Positions 17,305-25,864 of a stretch of DNA of 64,000 nucleotides are shown in pieces. The first letter of the stretch is position 1. Every line of letters starts with the position of its first letter. The stretch covers positions 1,860,001 to 1,924,000 of the forward strand of contig CAVUYP010000001.1 in assembly GCA_963745755.1 (NCBI GenBank). Direction: 5' to 3'. The DNA is from RHKX01 sp963745755. Its GTDB lineage: Bacteria > Actinomycetota > Thermoleophilia > Solirubrobacterales > 70-9. A model generated the notes under the pieces. The model saw only the letters and a list, made by a program, of their open reading frames with translations. It ran no database searches and was not told the DNA's origin. The translations under genes were made by a program, and so were the position numbers.

Positions 17305-18807
17305 ATGAGCGACCTCGGCCGCCGCGAGTTCCTGCGCCGCGCCGGCGCCGGCGCCGTCGCACTGGCGGCGGCCGGACCGCTCGGCCTCGGCGAGGCGGTC
17401 GCCGAGCCGTCCGGCGCCGCGACGCTCGACAGGCGCGAGCTGCGCGAGCTGCGCCGCCTGGTCCGGGGCCGCGTCGTGACCCCCGGCGACCGGCATTATC
17501 GGCGGATCCGGCGGATCTACAACCGGCGATTCGACGGCATCGATCCGCCGGCCGTCGTCGAGGTTGCCGGGACCCGCGACGTCAGGGCGGTCATCGATTG
17601 GGCGAACCGTCACGACGTCAAGCTCACCGCCCGCGCCGGTGGCCATAGCTATGCCGGCTACTCGACCACCCACAGGGGCGTGGTCGTCGACGTCCGCCGG
17701 CTGCGCCGGATCGACGTCAGCAACGGCGCTCGCCGGGCGACGGTGGCGGCCGGCGTGCCGCTGATCGAGATGTACGCCGAGCTCGCCGGCAAGGGGATGA
17801 CCGTTCCCGGCGGGACCTGCCCGACGGTCGGCGTCACCGGCCTCGCGCTCGGCGGTGGCATGGGGATGGCCTCGCGCAAGCTCGGCCTCACCTGCGACAA
17901 CCTGACCGGTCTGTCGATCGTCACCCCGGACGGCCGGCTCCGTCACGTCGACGGGCGCCACGATCGCGACCTGCTCTGGGCCTGCCGGGGCGGCGGTGGC
18001 GGCAACTTCGGCATCGTCACCAGCCTCACCTTCGCGACCCATCCCGTCTCCAGCGCCTCCTACTTCCACGTCTCGTGGCCGTGGAGCCAGGCCGATCAGG
18101 CGCTCGACGCCTGGCAGCGGTTCGCCCCCGGCACCTCCCCGGCGCTCTCCTCGGTCCTCAGCCTGCACACCGGCTCGAAGCAGCCGAAGATCACCGGCAG
18201 CGGCCAGTTCTTCGGGTCGGAGGAGCAGCTGCGAAAGCTGCTCGGGTCGCTGACCGCGGTCGACGGAGTCGAGCTGACGGTCGGGACCGAGGACTACCTG
18301 GATCTGATGCTGCGCTGGGCCGGCTGCGAGGGCGAGAGCGTCCCCGCCTGCCTCGCCGGCGAGCGCACCGCCTTCTTCGCCAAGTCCGACTATGCCTCGA
18401 GCCCGCTCGATTCGCGGGGCCGCCGGCGGATGCTGCGGGCGGTCGAGGACGGGCAGCAGCAGGGGGTGACGGCATCGATCATCCTCGACGCCTACGGCGG
18501 CGCGGTCAACCGGGTCCGGCCCGACGCTACCGCCTTCGTCCACCGCGACCAGCTCTACGACATCCAGTACCTGGCCAGGTTCACGCGGGGAGGCCGCCGC
18601 CGGGCCGCGGACTGGGCCGAGGATGCCCACCGGCTGCTGCGCCGCCACGTCTCCGGCGAGTCGTACCAGAACTACATCGACCCGCGGCTGAAGGACTGGA
18701 AGCGTGCCTATTACGGAGACAACTACGAGCGGCTCGTCGACGTCAAGACCAGGTACGACCCCGAGGATCGGCTCCGCTTCCGGCAGGGGATCCGGCCGCG
18801 CGGCTGA
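17305..18807 (+). CDS. Exported FAD-linked oxidase, berberine-bridge-enzyme type
   Basis: 500 residues. Tat signal with GRREFLRRAG at 5-14 and an Ala-rich core. The FAD_binding_4 domain (about 80-240) contains AGGHSYAGYS with His114 and GGTCPTVGVTG with Cys172, the pair that bicovalently attaches FAD in BBE-like oxidases. A BBE domain closes the protein: YQNYIDPRLKDW, AYYGDNYERL, KTRYDPEDRLRF. Such enzymes oxidise alcohols, carbohydrates or alkaloids with O2 as acceptor; the substrate cannot be read. The cupin gene follows after 43 bp and may belong to the same unit, though it has its own -10-like site. Confidence 0.88.
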   Translation: MSDLGRREFLRRAGAGAVALAAAGPLGLGEAVAEPSGAATLDRRELRELRRLVRGRVVTPGDRHYRRIRRIYNRRFDGIDPPAVVEVAGTRDVRAVIDWANRHDVKLTARAGGHSYAGYSTTHRGVVVDVRRLRRIDVSNGARRATVAAGVPLIEMYAELAGKGMTVPGGTCPTVGVTGLALGGGMGMASRKLGLTCDNLTGLSIVTPDGRLRHVDGRHDRDLLWACRGGGGGNFGIVTSLTFATHPVSSASYFHVSWPWSQADQALDAWQRFAPGTSPALSSVLSLHTGSKQPKITGSGQFFGSEEQLRKLLGSLTAVDGVELTVGTEDYLDLMLRWAGCEGESVPACLAGERTAFFAKSDYASSPLDSRGRRRMLRAVEDGQQQGVTASIILDAYGGAVNRVRPDATAFVHRDQLYDIQYLARFTRGGRRRAADWAEDAHRLLRRHVSGESYQNYIDPRLKDWKRAYYGDNYERLVDVKTRYDPEDRLRFRQGIRPRG

Positions 18808-18850
18808 GGTCGGCCCCGGTCCGGAGACCGAGCGGGATATCTTGGCGGCG

Positions 18851-19384
18851 ATGCGCGAAGCGAAGCTTGTCGAGACGGAGGCGGGCCTGGTCCCCGACGG
18901 CGAGGGCTGGTTCGTCCTCAACGTCGGCGATGCCGCCTGGCAGACGCTGGCGGGGTCGGGAACCTGGCTCTCCTTCGAAGCCGAGGGCGTGCCGAATCAG
19001 ATCGGCGCCGGCGTCCATCTGCTGCCGGCCGGCGAGTCGACCGGCTTCTACCACCGCGAGGGCAACCAGGAAGGGTTCCTGGTCCTCGAGGGGGAGTGCC
19101 TCGTCGTCGTCGAGGGCGAGGAGCGGACCCTCCGACGGTGGGACTTCTTCCACTGCCCGGCCGAGACCGCCCACATCATGATCGGCGGCTCCCGGCAGCC
19201 GTGCGTGCTGTTCATGTTCGGCAACCGCCTCGAAGGCGCGCGCACCCACTACCCGGTCGAGCCGGCGGCGGCGAAGCACGGCGCCTCGGCGGCGCGGGCG
19301 ACAGACTCCTCGCTCGAGGCCTACGGCCCGCGGCAGTTCTCGCCGACGACGGCGCCCTGGCCCCCGACCCGCGACCGCGACTAG
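18851..19384 (+). CDS. Cupin-domain protein
   Basis: 177 residues from ATG 18851, with TATCTT ending 7 nt upstream (leaderless-type). The cupin barrel carries motif 1 as FYHREGNQEGFLVLEGECL (about 65-83), where His and Glu are metal ligands, and motif 2 as FHCPAETAHIMIGG, with the last His. The domain is small-molecule binding or catalytic; the protein resembles uncharacterised actinobacterial cupins. The longer frame upstream would overlap the oxidase gene. Confidence 0.8.
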   Translation: MREAKLVETEAGLVPDGEGWFVLNVGDAAWQTLAGSGTWLSFEAEGVPNQIGAGVHLLPAGESTGFYHREGNQEGFLVLEGECLVVVEGEERTLRRWDFFHCPAETAHIMIGGSRQPCVLFMFGNRLEGARTHYPVEPAAAKHGASAARATDSSLEAYGPRQFSPTTAPWPPTRDRD

Positions 19385-19394
19385 CCGCCGGCCG

Positions 19395-20213
19395 TCAGGC
19401 GCCCGCCGCGGCCACCGCGAGGCTCTCGCCGGGCTCGAGCATCCGCACCGCGTAGGAGCGCCCCGCCGCGGCGGCGGCGAACCGCTCGGGGGCGTCGGCG
19501 ACCGGCCGGTACCAGGGCTCGATCGCGAAGCCGCCGTAGTGGATCGGCACGACGGTGCCGGCGCCGAGGAGCTCGCCGGCGACGGCCGCCTGCTCGGGCT
19601 CCATCGCCGCCGCCAGCGGACTCGCCGGCCGCAGGTGCGGGAAGTCGACCGCCGGTCCGTTGATCGGCGCGAGGACGACGTCGAACGGCCCGTGGCGGCG
19701 GGCGATCCGCCACCAGTAGCCGTGGAAGACGGTGTCGCCGAGGTGGAGGATGCGCCGGCCGCCGGCCTCGACCAGCCACGAGACCTGGGGATCGCCGAGA
19801 CCGTCGACGGCGGGCAGCGCGGTCAGCGTGAACGGGCCGGCGTCGATCCGCTCCCACGGCTCGACCGCGCGACGTCGCAGGCCCGCCTGATCGAGCTCGG
19901 CGTTGGCCTGGGCCAACGCCAGGTTCTCGATGTCGGCCCCGCCCGGCCAGGCGGGCTCGTGGACGGCGGCCTCGCCGGCGAGCGTCGTCGTGAGGGCACC
20001 GGCGTCGGTGTGGTCGCGGTGCAGATGGCTGACCATCGCGGCGACCGCCGCGCCCGGCGCTGCCGGCCCCACGACGGTCGGCAGCACGGTGTCGCGAGCC
20101 GCCTCGCCGAGCGCCGCGAAGGTGGCGCCGGGGTCGGCGAGCGGATCGATCACCACCCTCGCCCCGTCCGCCTCGATCTCGGCCCCCGCCCATCCCAGCC
20201 AACGCACTTCCAT
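19395..20213 (-). CDS. MBL-fold metal-dependent hydrolase (UlaG-like)
   Basis: 272 residues from ATG 20213, with AGGAGG 5-6 nt upstream; an in-frame ATG further upstream would cross the intergenic promoter. The metallo-beta-lactamase fold is shown by WLGWAGAEI, the zinc motif SHLHRDHTD near residues 82-90 (HxHxDH), LHLGDTVFHG (Asp ligand, near 152-161) and VPIHYGGF with the last His. The arrangement is that of UlaG-like L-ascorbate-6-phosphate lactonase relatives (beta-lactamase superfamily II). The substrate is unknown. Divergent from a TetR gene 44 bp away, so it is the probable regulated target. Confidence 0.85.
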   Translation of the reverse strand: MEVRWLGWAGAEIEADGARVVIDPLADPGATFAALGEAARDTVLPTVVGPAAPGAAVAAMVSHLHRDHTDAGALTTTLAGEAAVHEPAWPGGADIENLALAQANAELDQAGLRRRAVEPWERIDAGPFTLTALPAVDGLGDPQVSWLVEAGGRRILHLGDTVFHGYWWRIARRHGPFDVVLAPINGPAVDFPHLRPASPLAAAMEPEQAAVAGELLGAGTVVPIHYGGFAIEPWYRPVADAPERFAAAAAGRSYAVRMLEPGESLAVAAAGA

Positions 20214-20257
20214 CGCTTCCTCCTTTATCGGACGGTCGTACGCTATCATCGCCTCGC

Positions 20258-20855
20258 ATGCCCCGTCGTTCAGCAACAGCCGTCGCCGCGACCAGGGCCG
20301 CGGTTACCAGGACCGCCGTCGACCGCGCCTCCGTCGAGGGCCTCGACGGGCTCGACGATCGGCGGCCTGGCCGGCGAGGCGGAGATGCGAAAGAGCAGCG
20401 TCTTCAGCCTGTTCGGGAGCAAGCAGGAGCTGCAGCTGGCGACGCTCGAGGCCGCCGTCGAGCAGTTCACCGACGAGGTCTGGCGCCCGATCGCCGGCGA
20501 GCTGCCGGGGCTGGACCGGCTGCTGGCGCTGTGCGACAGCTGGCTCTCCTACCACGAGCGCGAGGTGATGCCGGGCGGGTGCTTTCTGACCACCGCGACG
20601 ATCGAGTTCGACGCCCGGCCGGGCCCACTTCGCGACGCCGTCGCCGCGACGATGCGGCGCTGGCTCGGCGTCCTCGAGCGTGAGGTCGCCCGGGCCGTCG
20701 ACGCCGGCGAGCTGCCGGCCGGCACCGAGCCGGCCGACATCGCCTTCGAGCTCAACGCCCTGGCGGCGGCGGCGAGCTACGGATTCCAGCTCTCACGCGA
20801 TCCCGAGGTCTTCGAGCGGGCGCGGCGGTCGATGCGACGGGCGCTCGGTTCCTGA
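20258..20855 (+). CDS. TetR-family regulator, frame broken near 20360
   Basis: The N-terminal helix-turn-helix begins at ATG 20258 (MPRRSATAVAATR...VDRASVEGLDGL) and continues in another frame as TIGGLAGEAEMRKSSVFSLF, the recognition helix and KSSVFSLFGSKQEL motif of TetR proteins. The C-terminal ligand domain runs to 20855 and includes PGGCFLTTATIEFDARPGP, typical of the TetR_C_16-like group. Inserting CG at CTCGACG (making CTCGCGACG) near 20358 restores one frame of about 199 residues. It probably represses itself and the divergent MBL-fold gene. The break may be a sequencing error. Confidence 0.7.
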
Positions 20856-20892
20856 CGGCCCGCGACGGCGCGCCGAAAGCCGCGGCGCCCGC

Positions 20893-21393
20893 CTACCGCC
20901 CGTGCTTCGGGTACTTGCAGGGAATGACGCCGGCGAACGTGTAGCCCTCGGTGAAGCTCTTGTTCGGAGCGGGTGCGAGGCCGATGCCCATCCTGCGACC
21001 GCCCTTGCCGAAGTCGATCGCGCCGCCGCCGACCACGCCGGCCGGCGTGCCCGGGATCTTGAAGTTGCTGAAGACCTCGTCGTCGGATCTGCGATGGAGG
21101 AATACCTGCGGATCCTCGCCCCCGTAGAAGATCGTGTAGTCGTGGCGGAAGCCGCGGAACACCGGCGCGTCGATGAACGCGGTCAGCACGAATCGTCCGC
21201 CGTCCGATTTCGCCGTGGCGAAGAAGTCCTTGCTGCCCCGCTTGCCGCTCACCCGGCATTTGCCCTTCGAGATCGTGTCGACCTTCTGCCCGCCTTCGGC
21301 GAGGATCGACACCTTCGCGGTCGCGCTGGGCGCCACCACCAGCGACAGTAGGACCGCGATCGCGGCGAACCAGAGGCCCGAAGTAATTTTCAT
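20893..21393 (-). CDS. Secreted protein of unknown function
   Basis: 166 residues from ATG 21393. Clear signal peptide: basic start, core LWFAAIAVLLSLVVAPSA, cleavage near ATAKV (about residue 27). The mature part is beta-rich with KCRVSGKRGSKDFFATAK, FRHDYTIFYGG and GYTFAGVIPCKYPKHGR; two Cys (near residues 46 and 161) may form a disulfide. No family recognised. The much longer open frame upstream is antisense to four other genes and is not coding. Confidence 0.6.
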   Translation of the reverse strand: MKITSGLWFAAIAVLLSLVVAPSATAKVSILAEGGQKVDTISKGKCRVSGKRGSKDFFATAKSDGGRFVLTAFIDAPVFRGFRHDYTIFYGGEDPQVFLHRRSDDEVFSNFKIPGTPAGVVGGGAIDFGKGGRRMGIGLAPAPNKSFTEGYTFAGVIPCKYPKHGR

Positions 21394-21459
21394 GCTTTCA
21401 CCATCCCACAGGTCCGCGGCCAGAGCAAGGGGTCCGGTCGCCGCTGATACGTTCGCGCG

Positions 21460-22599
21460 ATGGAGGAGCTGACGATTGGCCTGCCGGCCCGATCCCGGAA
21501 GGAGAACGAGCGCCGGCTCCCGCTCCACCCCCGGCACCTCGGGATGCTCGGCGACGCCGTCGGGCGGCGGATCGCGCTCGAGCACGGCTACGGCGAGCCG
21601 TTCGGCTTCAGCGACGAGGATCTGGCGCCGCTCGTCAGCTCGATGCGCTCGCGCGACGAGCTGATCGCGGGCTCGGACGTGCTGCTGCTCCCGAAGCCGA
21701 CTCCGGCCGACCTGCTCGAGATGCCCGAGGGAGGCGTCATCTGGGGATGGATGCACTGCGTCCAGGACGAGGAGATAACCCAGCTGGCCGTCGACCGGCG
21801 GCTGACGCTGATCGCCTGGGAGGAGATGCACAACTGGAACGACGACGGCTCGTTCGACCTCCACGTCTTCCACATGAACAACGAGCTGGCGGGCTACTGC
21901 TCGGTGATCCATGCGATGCAGCTGTCGGGGCTGACCGGTCAGTACGGGCGCGAGCTGCGGGCGGCGGTGATCGGCTTCGGCGCCACCGGCCGCGGGGCGG
22001 TGACGAGCCTCGTCGCGTTGGGCGTCGAGGAGATCGCGGTATTGACCCGGCGCGCGACGGCGGCGGTGGCGGCGCCGATCCACCCGATGCGGCTGATCAC
22101 CTACGAGCGCGATCCGGACGCACCCGGTGAGACGCTGGATCTCGACAGCGAGCACGAGTCGGTCGCGGAGTTCCTCGCCGAGCACGACGTCGTCGTCAAC
22201 TGCATGCTCCAGGACACCGACGCGCCGCTGATCCTGGCCAGCAACGAGGAGCTCGACCGGTTCCCCCGCGGGACGCTGTTCGTCGACGTCTCCGCCGACG
22301 AGGGGATGGGCTTCGAGTGGTCGCGGCCGACCTCGTTCGAGCAGCCGGTGTTCGAGCTCGGCGGCGGGATCCGCTGCTACGCCGTCGACCACAGTCCGTC
22401 GCTGCTCTGGGATTCGGCCACCTGGGAGATCAGCCAGGCGCTCATCCCCCACCTGCCGGCGGCGATGGCGGGGCCGGCGGCCTGGGACGCCGACCCGACG
22501 CTCGCGCCCGCGATCGAGATTCGCGAGGGGGTGATCGAGAACCCGAAGATCCTCTCCTTCCAGGGGCGCTCGGCCGACTACCCCCACGCGAGGATCTAG
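21460..22599 (+). CDS. N(5)-(carboxyethyl)ornithine synthase-like / alanine dehydrogenase-fold enzyme
   Basis: 379 residues. The N-terminal AlaDh/PNT domain begins TIGLPARSRKENERRLPLHP; the NAD-binding Rossmann motif is VIGFGATGRGAVTSL near residues 168-182; conserved HMNNELAGYCSVIHAMQLSG precedes it. The C-terminal segment has FVDVSADEGMGFEWSRPTSF and YAVDHSPSLLWDSATWEIS, characteristic of the N5-(carboxyethyl)ornithine synthase group. That group joins pyruvate and ornithine reductively (EC 1.5.1.24). Substrate identity in this organism is inferred from family only. A TACGTT hexamer ends 6 nt before the ATG (leaderless-type). The MFS gene starts 10 bp after the stop. Confidence 0.75.
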   Translation: MEELTIGLPARSRKENERRLPLHPRHLGMLGDAVGRRIALEHGYGEPFGFSDEDLAPLVSSMRSRDELIAGSDVLLLPKPTPADLLEMPEGGVIWGWMHCVQDEEITQLAVDRRLTLIAWEEMHNWNDDGSFDLHVFHMNNELAGYCSVIHAMQLSGLTGQYGRELRAAVIGFGATGRGAVTSLVALGVEEIAVLTRRATAAVAAPIHPMRLITYERDPDAPGETLDLDSEHESVAEFLAEHDVVVNCMLQDTDAPLILASNEELDRFPRGTLFVDVSADEGMGFEWSRPTSFEQPVFELGGGIRCYAVDHSPSLLWDSATWEISQALIPHLPAAMAGPAAWDADPTLAPAIEIREGVIENPKILSFQGRSADYPHARI

Positions 22600-22608
22600 G
22601 GGGACGAC

Positions 22609-24201
22609 GTGCCGCGCCTGACCGAGGCGAATCGCAAGTGGTGGGTCCTGGTCGGGACGAGCGGCGGGCTGTTTCTGCTGATGCTCGACTCGACCGTGGT
22701 CGCGCTGGCGCTGCCGTCGATCCAGGCCGATCTGAACGCCTCGACCGACCAGCTCCAGTGGGTTCTCAACGCCTACCTGCTGGTGATCGCGGCGCTCGTC
22801 GTCACCGCCGGCAGGCTCGGCGACATCTTCGGACGCCGCCGGGTCTTCCTGGCCGGCTTCACCGTATTCGGCGCCGGCTCTGTGCTCGGCGCCGTCGCCT
22901 GGAGCCCCGATGTGCTGATCGCCGCCCGCGTGGTGATGGCGGCCGGCGCCGCGTCGATGCTGCCGCTCTCGTTGGCGCTGGTCACCTACGTCTTCCCGGC
23001 CGCCGAGCAGCAGCGGGCGATCGGGATCTGGACCGCGGTCTCGGCGATCGCGCTCGGCGTCGGGCCGCTGATCGGCGGCGTCCTCGCCGGGATCGACTGG
23101 CGTTTGATCTTCGTCGTCAACATCCCGCTCGTCGTCTTCTCGGTCGCGATCGTCCGCGCCGCCGCGCTCGAGATTCGCGACGAGACGAGCCCGCCGAAGA
23201 TCGACTGGCCCGGCCTGGCCCTGCTCAGCATCGGCCTGATCGCATCGGTGTTCGCGATCGTCAACGCCGACGATTGGGGCTGGGGCTCGGCTCGCACGCT
23301 CGGCCTGCTGGCGGCCGGGATCGCGACGCTGGTCGGCTTCTGGTTCGTCGAGCACCGGGTCGGCAACCCGATCGTCGACTTCTCGCTGTTCCGCAACCGC
23401 CCCTATCTCGGCGCGACCGCGGCGGCGTTCGGCGTCGTCGCCACCTACTGGACCCTGATGTTCTACGAGCCTCAGTACCTGCAGAACATCCTCGACTACT
23501 CGGCGGTCGAGGCCGGCCTGCTGATCCTCCCGGTCACCGTGCCGATGATCGTCATCTCGCCGCTCTCGGGCCGGCTGATCGGGATCTTCGGCGCCCGCCT
23601 GACGATGACGGTCGGGATGTCGCTCGGCGTCGTCGGCGTGATCCTGCTGACCCGGATCACCGCGACGTCCGGTTACGGGCTGCTGTTCCCCGGGCTGCTC
23701 GCGGCCGGGCTCTCGTTCGCGCTCGTCTACGCGCCGATGTCGGCGGCGGCGATGGCGGCGATGCCGAAGGCGAAGGCCGGAATCGCCTCGGCGGGGTTGG
23801 CGATGAACCGGATCCTCGCCGGCGCGATCGCCCTGGCGGTGACGAGCGCGGTCTTCCAGAGCCTCGAGCGAAGTCAGCTCGACAGCGAGCTCGCCAAGGC
23901 GAGCGTGACCCTCGACGGCCGCCAGCGCGAGCAGCTCGACGCTCTGCTGGCCGGCTCCGAACAGGCCCGCGACGCGCTCCCCACTGATCCCGAGGGCATC
24001 GCCGACCAGATCCAGGCGGTCGCCGCCGACGCCTACACCTTTGCGCTCGGCAACGCGATCTGGGTGCTGGTCGGCGTCAGCGCCGTCTGCACGCTGCTGA
24101 CCTGGTGGCTGGTCGAGCCGAAGCAGCCGACCACCGAGCTCCCCGAGGCCGCCGAGACCGACGAGCACCGCCACCACCGCTTCGGCGGCTTCCACCTCTG
24201 A
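22609..24201 (+). CDS. MFS transporter, DHA2 family
   Basis: 530 residues, GTG start. 14 helices expected; helix 1 has LLMLDSTVVALALPSIQ (DHA2 motif D1), motif A is AGRLGDIFGRRRVFLAG, and the QWVLNAYLL segment is typical of EmrB/QacA pumps. The C-terminal part carries an extracytoplasmic stretch (about residues 440-475) before the last helix and a His-rich tail (EHRHHR). It lies 10 bp downstream of the CEO-synthase-like gene, so it may export the product of that enzyme (inference from position only). Confidence 0.85.
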   Translation: MPRLTEANRKWWVLVGTSGGLFLLMLDSTVVALALPSIQADLNASTDQLQWVLNAYLLVIAALVVTAGRLGDIFGRRRVFLAGFTVFGAGSVLGAVAWSPDVLIAARVVMAAGAASMLPLSLALVTYVFPAAEQQRAIGIWTAVSAIALGVGPLIGGVLAGIDWRLIFVVNIPLVVFSVAIVRAAALEIRDETSPPKIDWPGLALLSIGLIASVFAIVNADDWGWGSARTLGLLAAGIATLVGFWFVEHRVGNPIVDFSLFRNRPYLGATAAAFGVVATYWTLMFYEPQYLQNILDYSAVEAGLLILPVTVPMIVISPLSGRLIGIFGARLTMTVGMSLGVVGVILLTRITATSGYGLLFPGLLAAGLSFALVYAPMSAAAMAAMPKAKAGIASAGLAMNRILAGAIALAVTSAVFQSLERSQLDSELAKASVTLDGRQREQLDALLAGSEQARDALPTDPEGIADQIQAVAADAYTFALGNAIWVLVGVSAVCTLLTWWLVEPKQPTTELPEAAETDEHRHHRFGGFHL

Positions 24202-24212
24202 TCCGGGTCGGC

Positions 24213-24683
24213 CTAGCGGGCCCGCCGCTCCATGATCACCGCGCCGTCCCGCCGGCCGACCTCCCTGAACCCGGCCTTGATCCAGGCGCGAATCGCGCGC
24301 TGGTTGTCGGCGGCCGGATCGACGCTGACGTAGCTCCAGCCGAGGTCGGCGAGCAGATGCCTGACGAGGGCAACCGCGGCATCGGGGCCCAGCCCAGCCC
24401 CCTGTGCCTCGGGCAGCAGCGCCATGTCGATTCCCCCGCCGCCGGCGCGGCGCCGGTATTGGGCATACCCGACCGGCTCGTCCCGCTCGTAGACGAGGAA
24501 CGATTCGACTTCGGGCCGGCGCCCGATGTACTTCGCCGCCACCTCCCGCCTGTCGAGCGGCTCCCCGCCCCAATGTCGCACGAAGGCCGGATCGGCGAAC
24601 CAGCGGGCCAGCAGGTCGAGGTCGGCCTCCCTCACCGGCACGAGCCGCGCGCGTTCGCCGGCGATGGCTGCCGCTCGGTGCAC
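24213..24683 (-). CDS. GNAT-family N-acetyltransferase
   Basis: 156 residues. The GNAT fold is shown by RLVPVREADLDLLARWFADP (residues 13-32), WGGEPLDR, the strand VGYAQYRR, the acetyl-CoA motif GAGLGPDAAVALVRHL (Q/R-x-x-G-x-G/A type) and DPAADNQRAIRAWIKAGF. The layout resembles the aminoglycoside 6'-N-acetyltransferase subgroup (Acetyltransf_8), but chromosomal relatives in soil bacteria act on many amines, so resistance should not be assumed. Confidence 0.8.
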   Translation of the reverse strand: MHRAAAIAGERARLVPVREADLDLLARWFADPAFVRHWGGEPLDRREVAAKYIGRRPEVESFLVYERDEPVGYAQYRRRAGGGGIDMALLPEAQGAGLGPDAAVALVRHLLADLGWSYVSVDPAADNQRAIRAWIKAGFREVGRRDGAVIMERRAR

Positions 24684-24700
24684 GAGCCCAAGCTACTCGC

Positions 24701-25480
24701 GTGAGCAGCGGGCGCAGCTACGATCGCCGGGTGGGAGCTGCCTATGACGAGATCGGCGGCAACTACTCCGACTACCGCCGGCCGGACGAACGGATCGAGC
24801 GCGCCATCCTCGACGCTCTCGGCGACTCCGAGAGCGTCGTCAACGTCGGCGCCGGCGCCGGCTCCTACGAGCCGACCGATCGAGCGGTGATCGCCGTCGA
24901 ACCGTCGACGGTGATGGCATCCCAGCGCCCACCGGAAGCCGGGCCGGCGGTGATCGCTGCAGCGGAGGCCCTGCCGCTCGAGGACGATGCGGTCGATGCC
25001 GCGTTGGCGGTGCTGACCATCCACCATTGGAGCGATGCCGAGGGTGGCGTCGGCGAGATGAAGCGGGTCGCCAGGAGGCGCGTCGTGCTGCTCACGGTCG
25101 ATCCGCGGGTCGAAGCCGAGATCTGGCTCCTCGCCGAGTATTTCCCCGCGATCGCCGAGCGAGATCGCACCGAGTTCCCGCCGATTGCCTCATTGCGCCG
25201 CTGGCTGGGCGCCGGCACCGCGGTCCGCGAGATCCCGGTCCCACGTGATTGCCGCGACGGCTTCCTGCTCTCCTTCTGGGGCAGGCCCGAGGCCGTCCTC
25301 GATGACGCGAGGCGGGCCGCAACCAGCGGCTTCGCTCGCCTGTCCGACGTTCAGGAGCGAGACGGGGTCGAGCGGCTTCGCGAGGATCTGGCGTCGGGCC
25401 GCTGGGACGACCGCCACGGATCATTGCGGCGGCGGGAAGAGCTCGACGCCGGCCTTCGGCTGATCGTTGCCGACCTGTAG
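24701..25480 (+). CDS. Class I SAM-dependent methyltransferase
   Basis: About 249-259 residues. Two GTG starts are possible: 24701, giving the conserved RSYDRRVGAAYDEIG opening, and 24731, which has TACGAT ending 6 nt upstream as in other leaderless genes here. Motif I is VVNVGAGAGSYEP near residues 48-60, motif II is around AVIAVEPS, and post-I is PLEDDAVDAALAVLTIHHW (split over residues 93-111). The remainder, with FWGRPEAVLDDARRAATSGF, is common to uncharacterised methyltransferase_11 proteins. Substrate unknown. Confidence 0.8.
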   Translation: MSSGRSYDRRVGAAYDEIGGNYSDYRRPDERIERAILDALGDSESVVNVGAGAGSYEPTDRAVIAVEPSTVMASQRPPEAGPAVIAAAEALPLEDDAVDAALAVLTIHHWSDAEGGVGEMKRVARRRVVLLTVDPRVEAEIWLLAEYFPAIAERDRTEFPPIASLRRWLGAGTAVREIPVPRDCRDGFLLSFWGRPEAVLDDARRAATSGFARLSDVQERDGVERLREDLASGRWDDRHGSLRRREELDAGLRLIVADL

Positions 25481-25602
25481 TCACCCCTTCGGACCGAAGC
25501 GCGAGTTCCAACCCGCGCCGAGCCCCTCGGTCGGCGGTCGGCTCCGGCGGTGTTCTCGATCCTCGGGACCCGCTGAAGGCGGCCGTCCGGGATGCCGGCG
25601 AG

Positions 25603-25675
25603 TGGGCGGTACTGGTCTCGAACCAGTGACCTCCTGCTTGTAAGGCAGGCGCTCTCCCAGCTGAGCTAACCGCCC
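25603..25675 (-). tRNA. tRNA-Val(TAC)
   Basis: Complete cloverleaf: acceptor GGGCGGT/ACCGCCC, D arm GCTCAGCTGGGAGAGC, anticodon stem CCTGC/GCAGG with loop CTTACAA (anticodon TAC), T arm CTGGTTCGAGACCAG, discriminator A, no CCA encoded. GATAAT about 10 nt upstream of the 5' end may be its -10 box. Nucleotides 1-40 are repeated exactly at 28644-28683. Confidence 0.95.
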
Positions 25676-25864
25676 GGAAGGCTGATTATCCCGCATGAGC
25701 CAGCTCGCCAGCGCTCGGTCAAAGTGATCGTGGCACCCTGAGTCATTTCCGTACCGGGACCACGCTCCGCCCGAGCTGCTCAGCGAGATGACGCGGCGGG
25801 CAAGCTGGGCCGCAGTGGCGGCTCCGGCTTTAGGACTACTGACTATCTGACACGATGCCTCGGG

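Noticed and set aside
21394..24573. Extension of the 20.9-kb secreted protein to a 1226-residue minus-strand frame
   Set aside because: It is antisense to four well-supported genes (CEO synthase, MFS, part of GNAT region); a clear signal peptide starts at 21393.
24213..24683. Aminoglycoside resistance by the GNAT protein
   Set aside because: Family resemblance alone; no mobile context or resistance partner, and most chromosomal relatives have other substrates.
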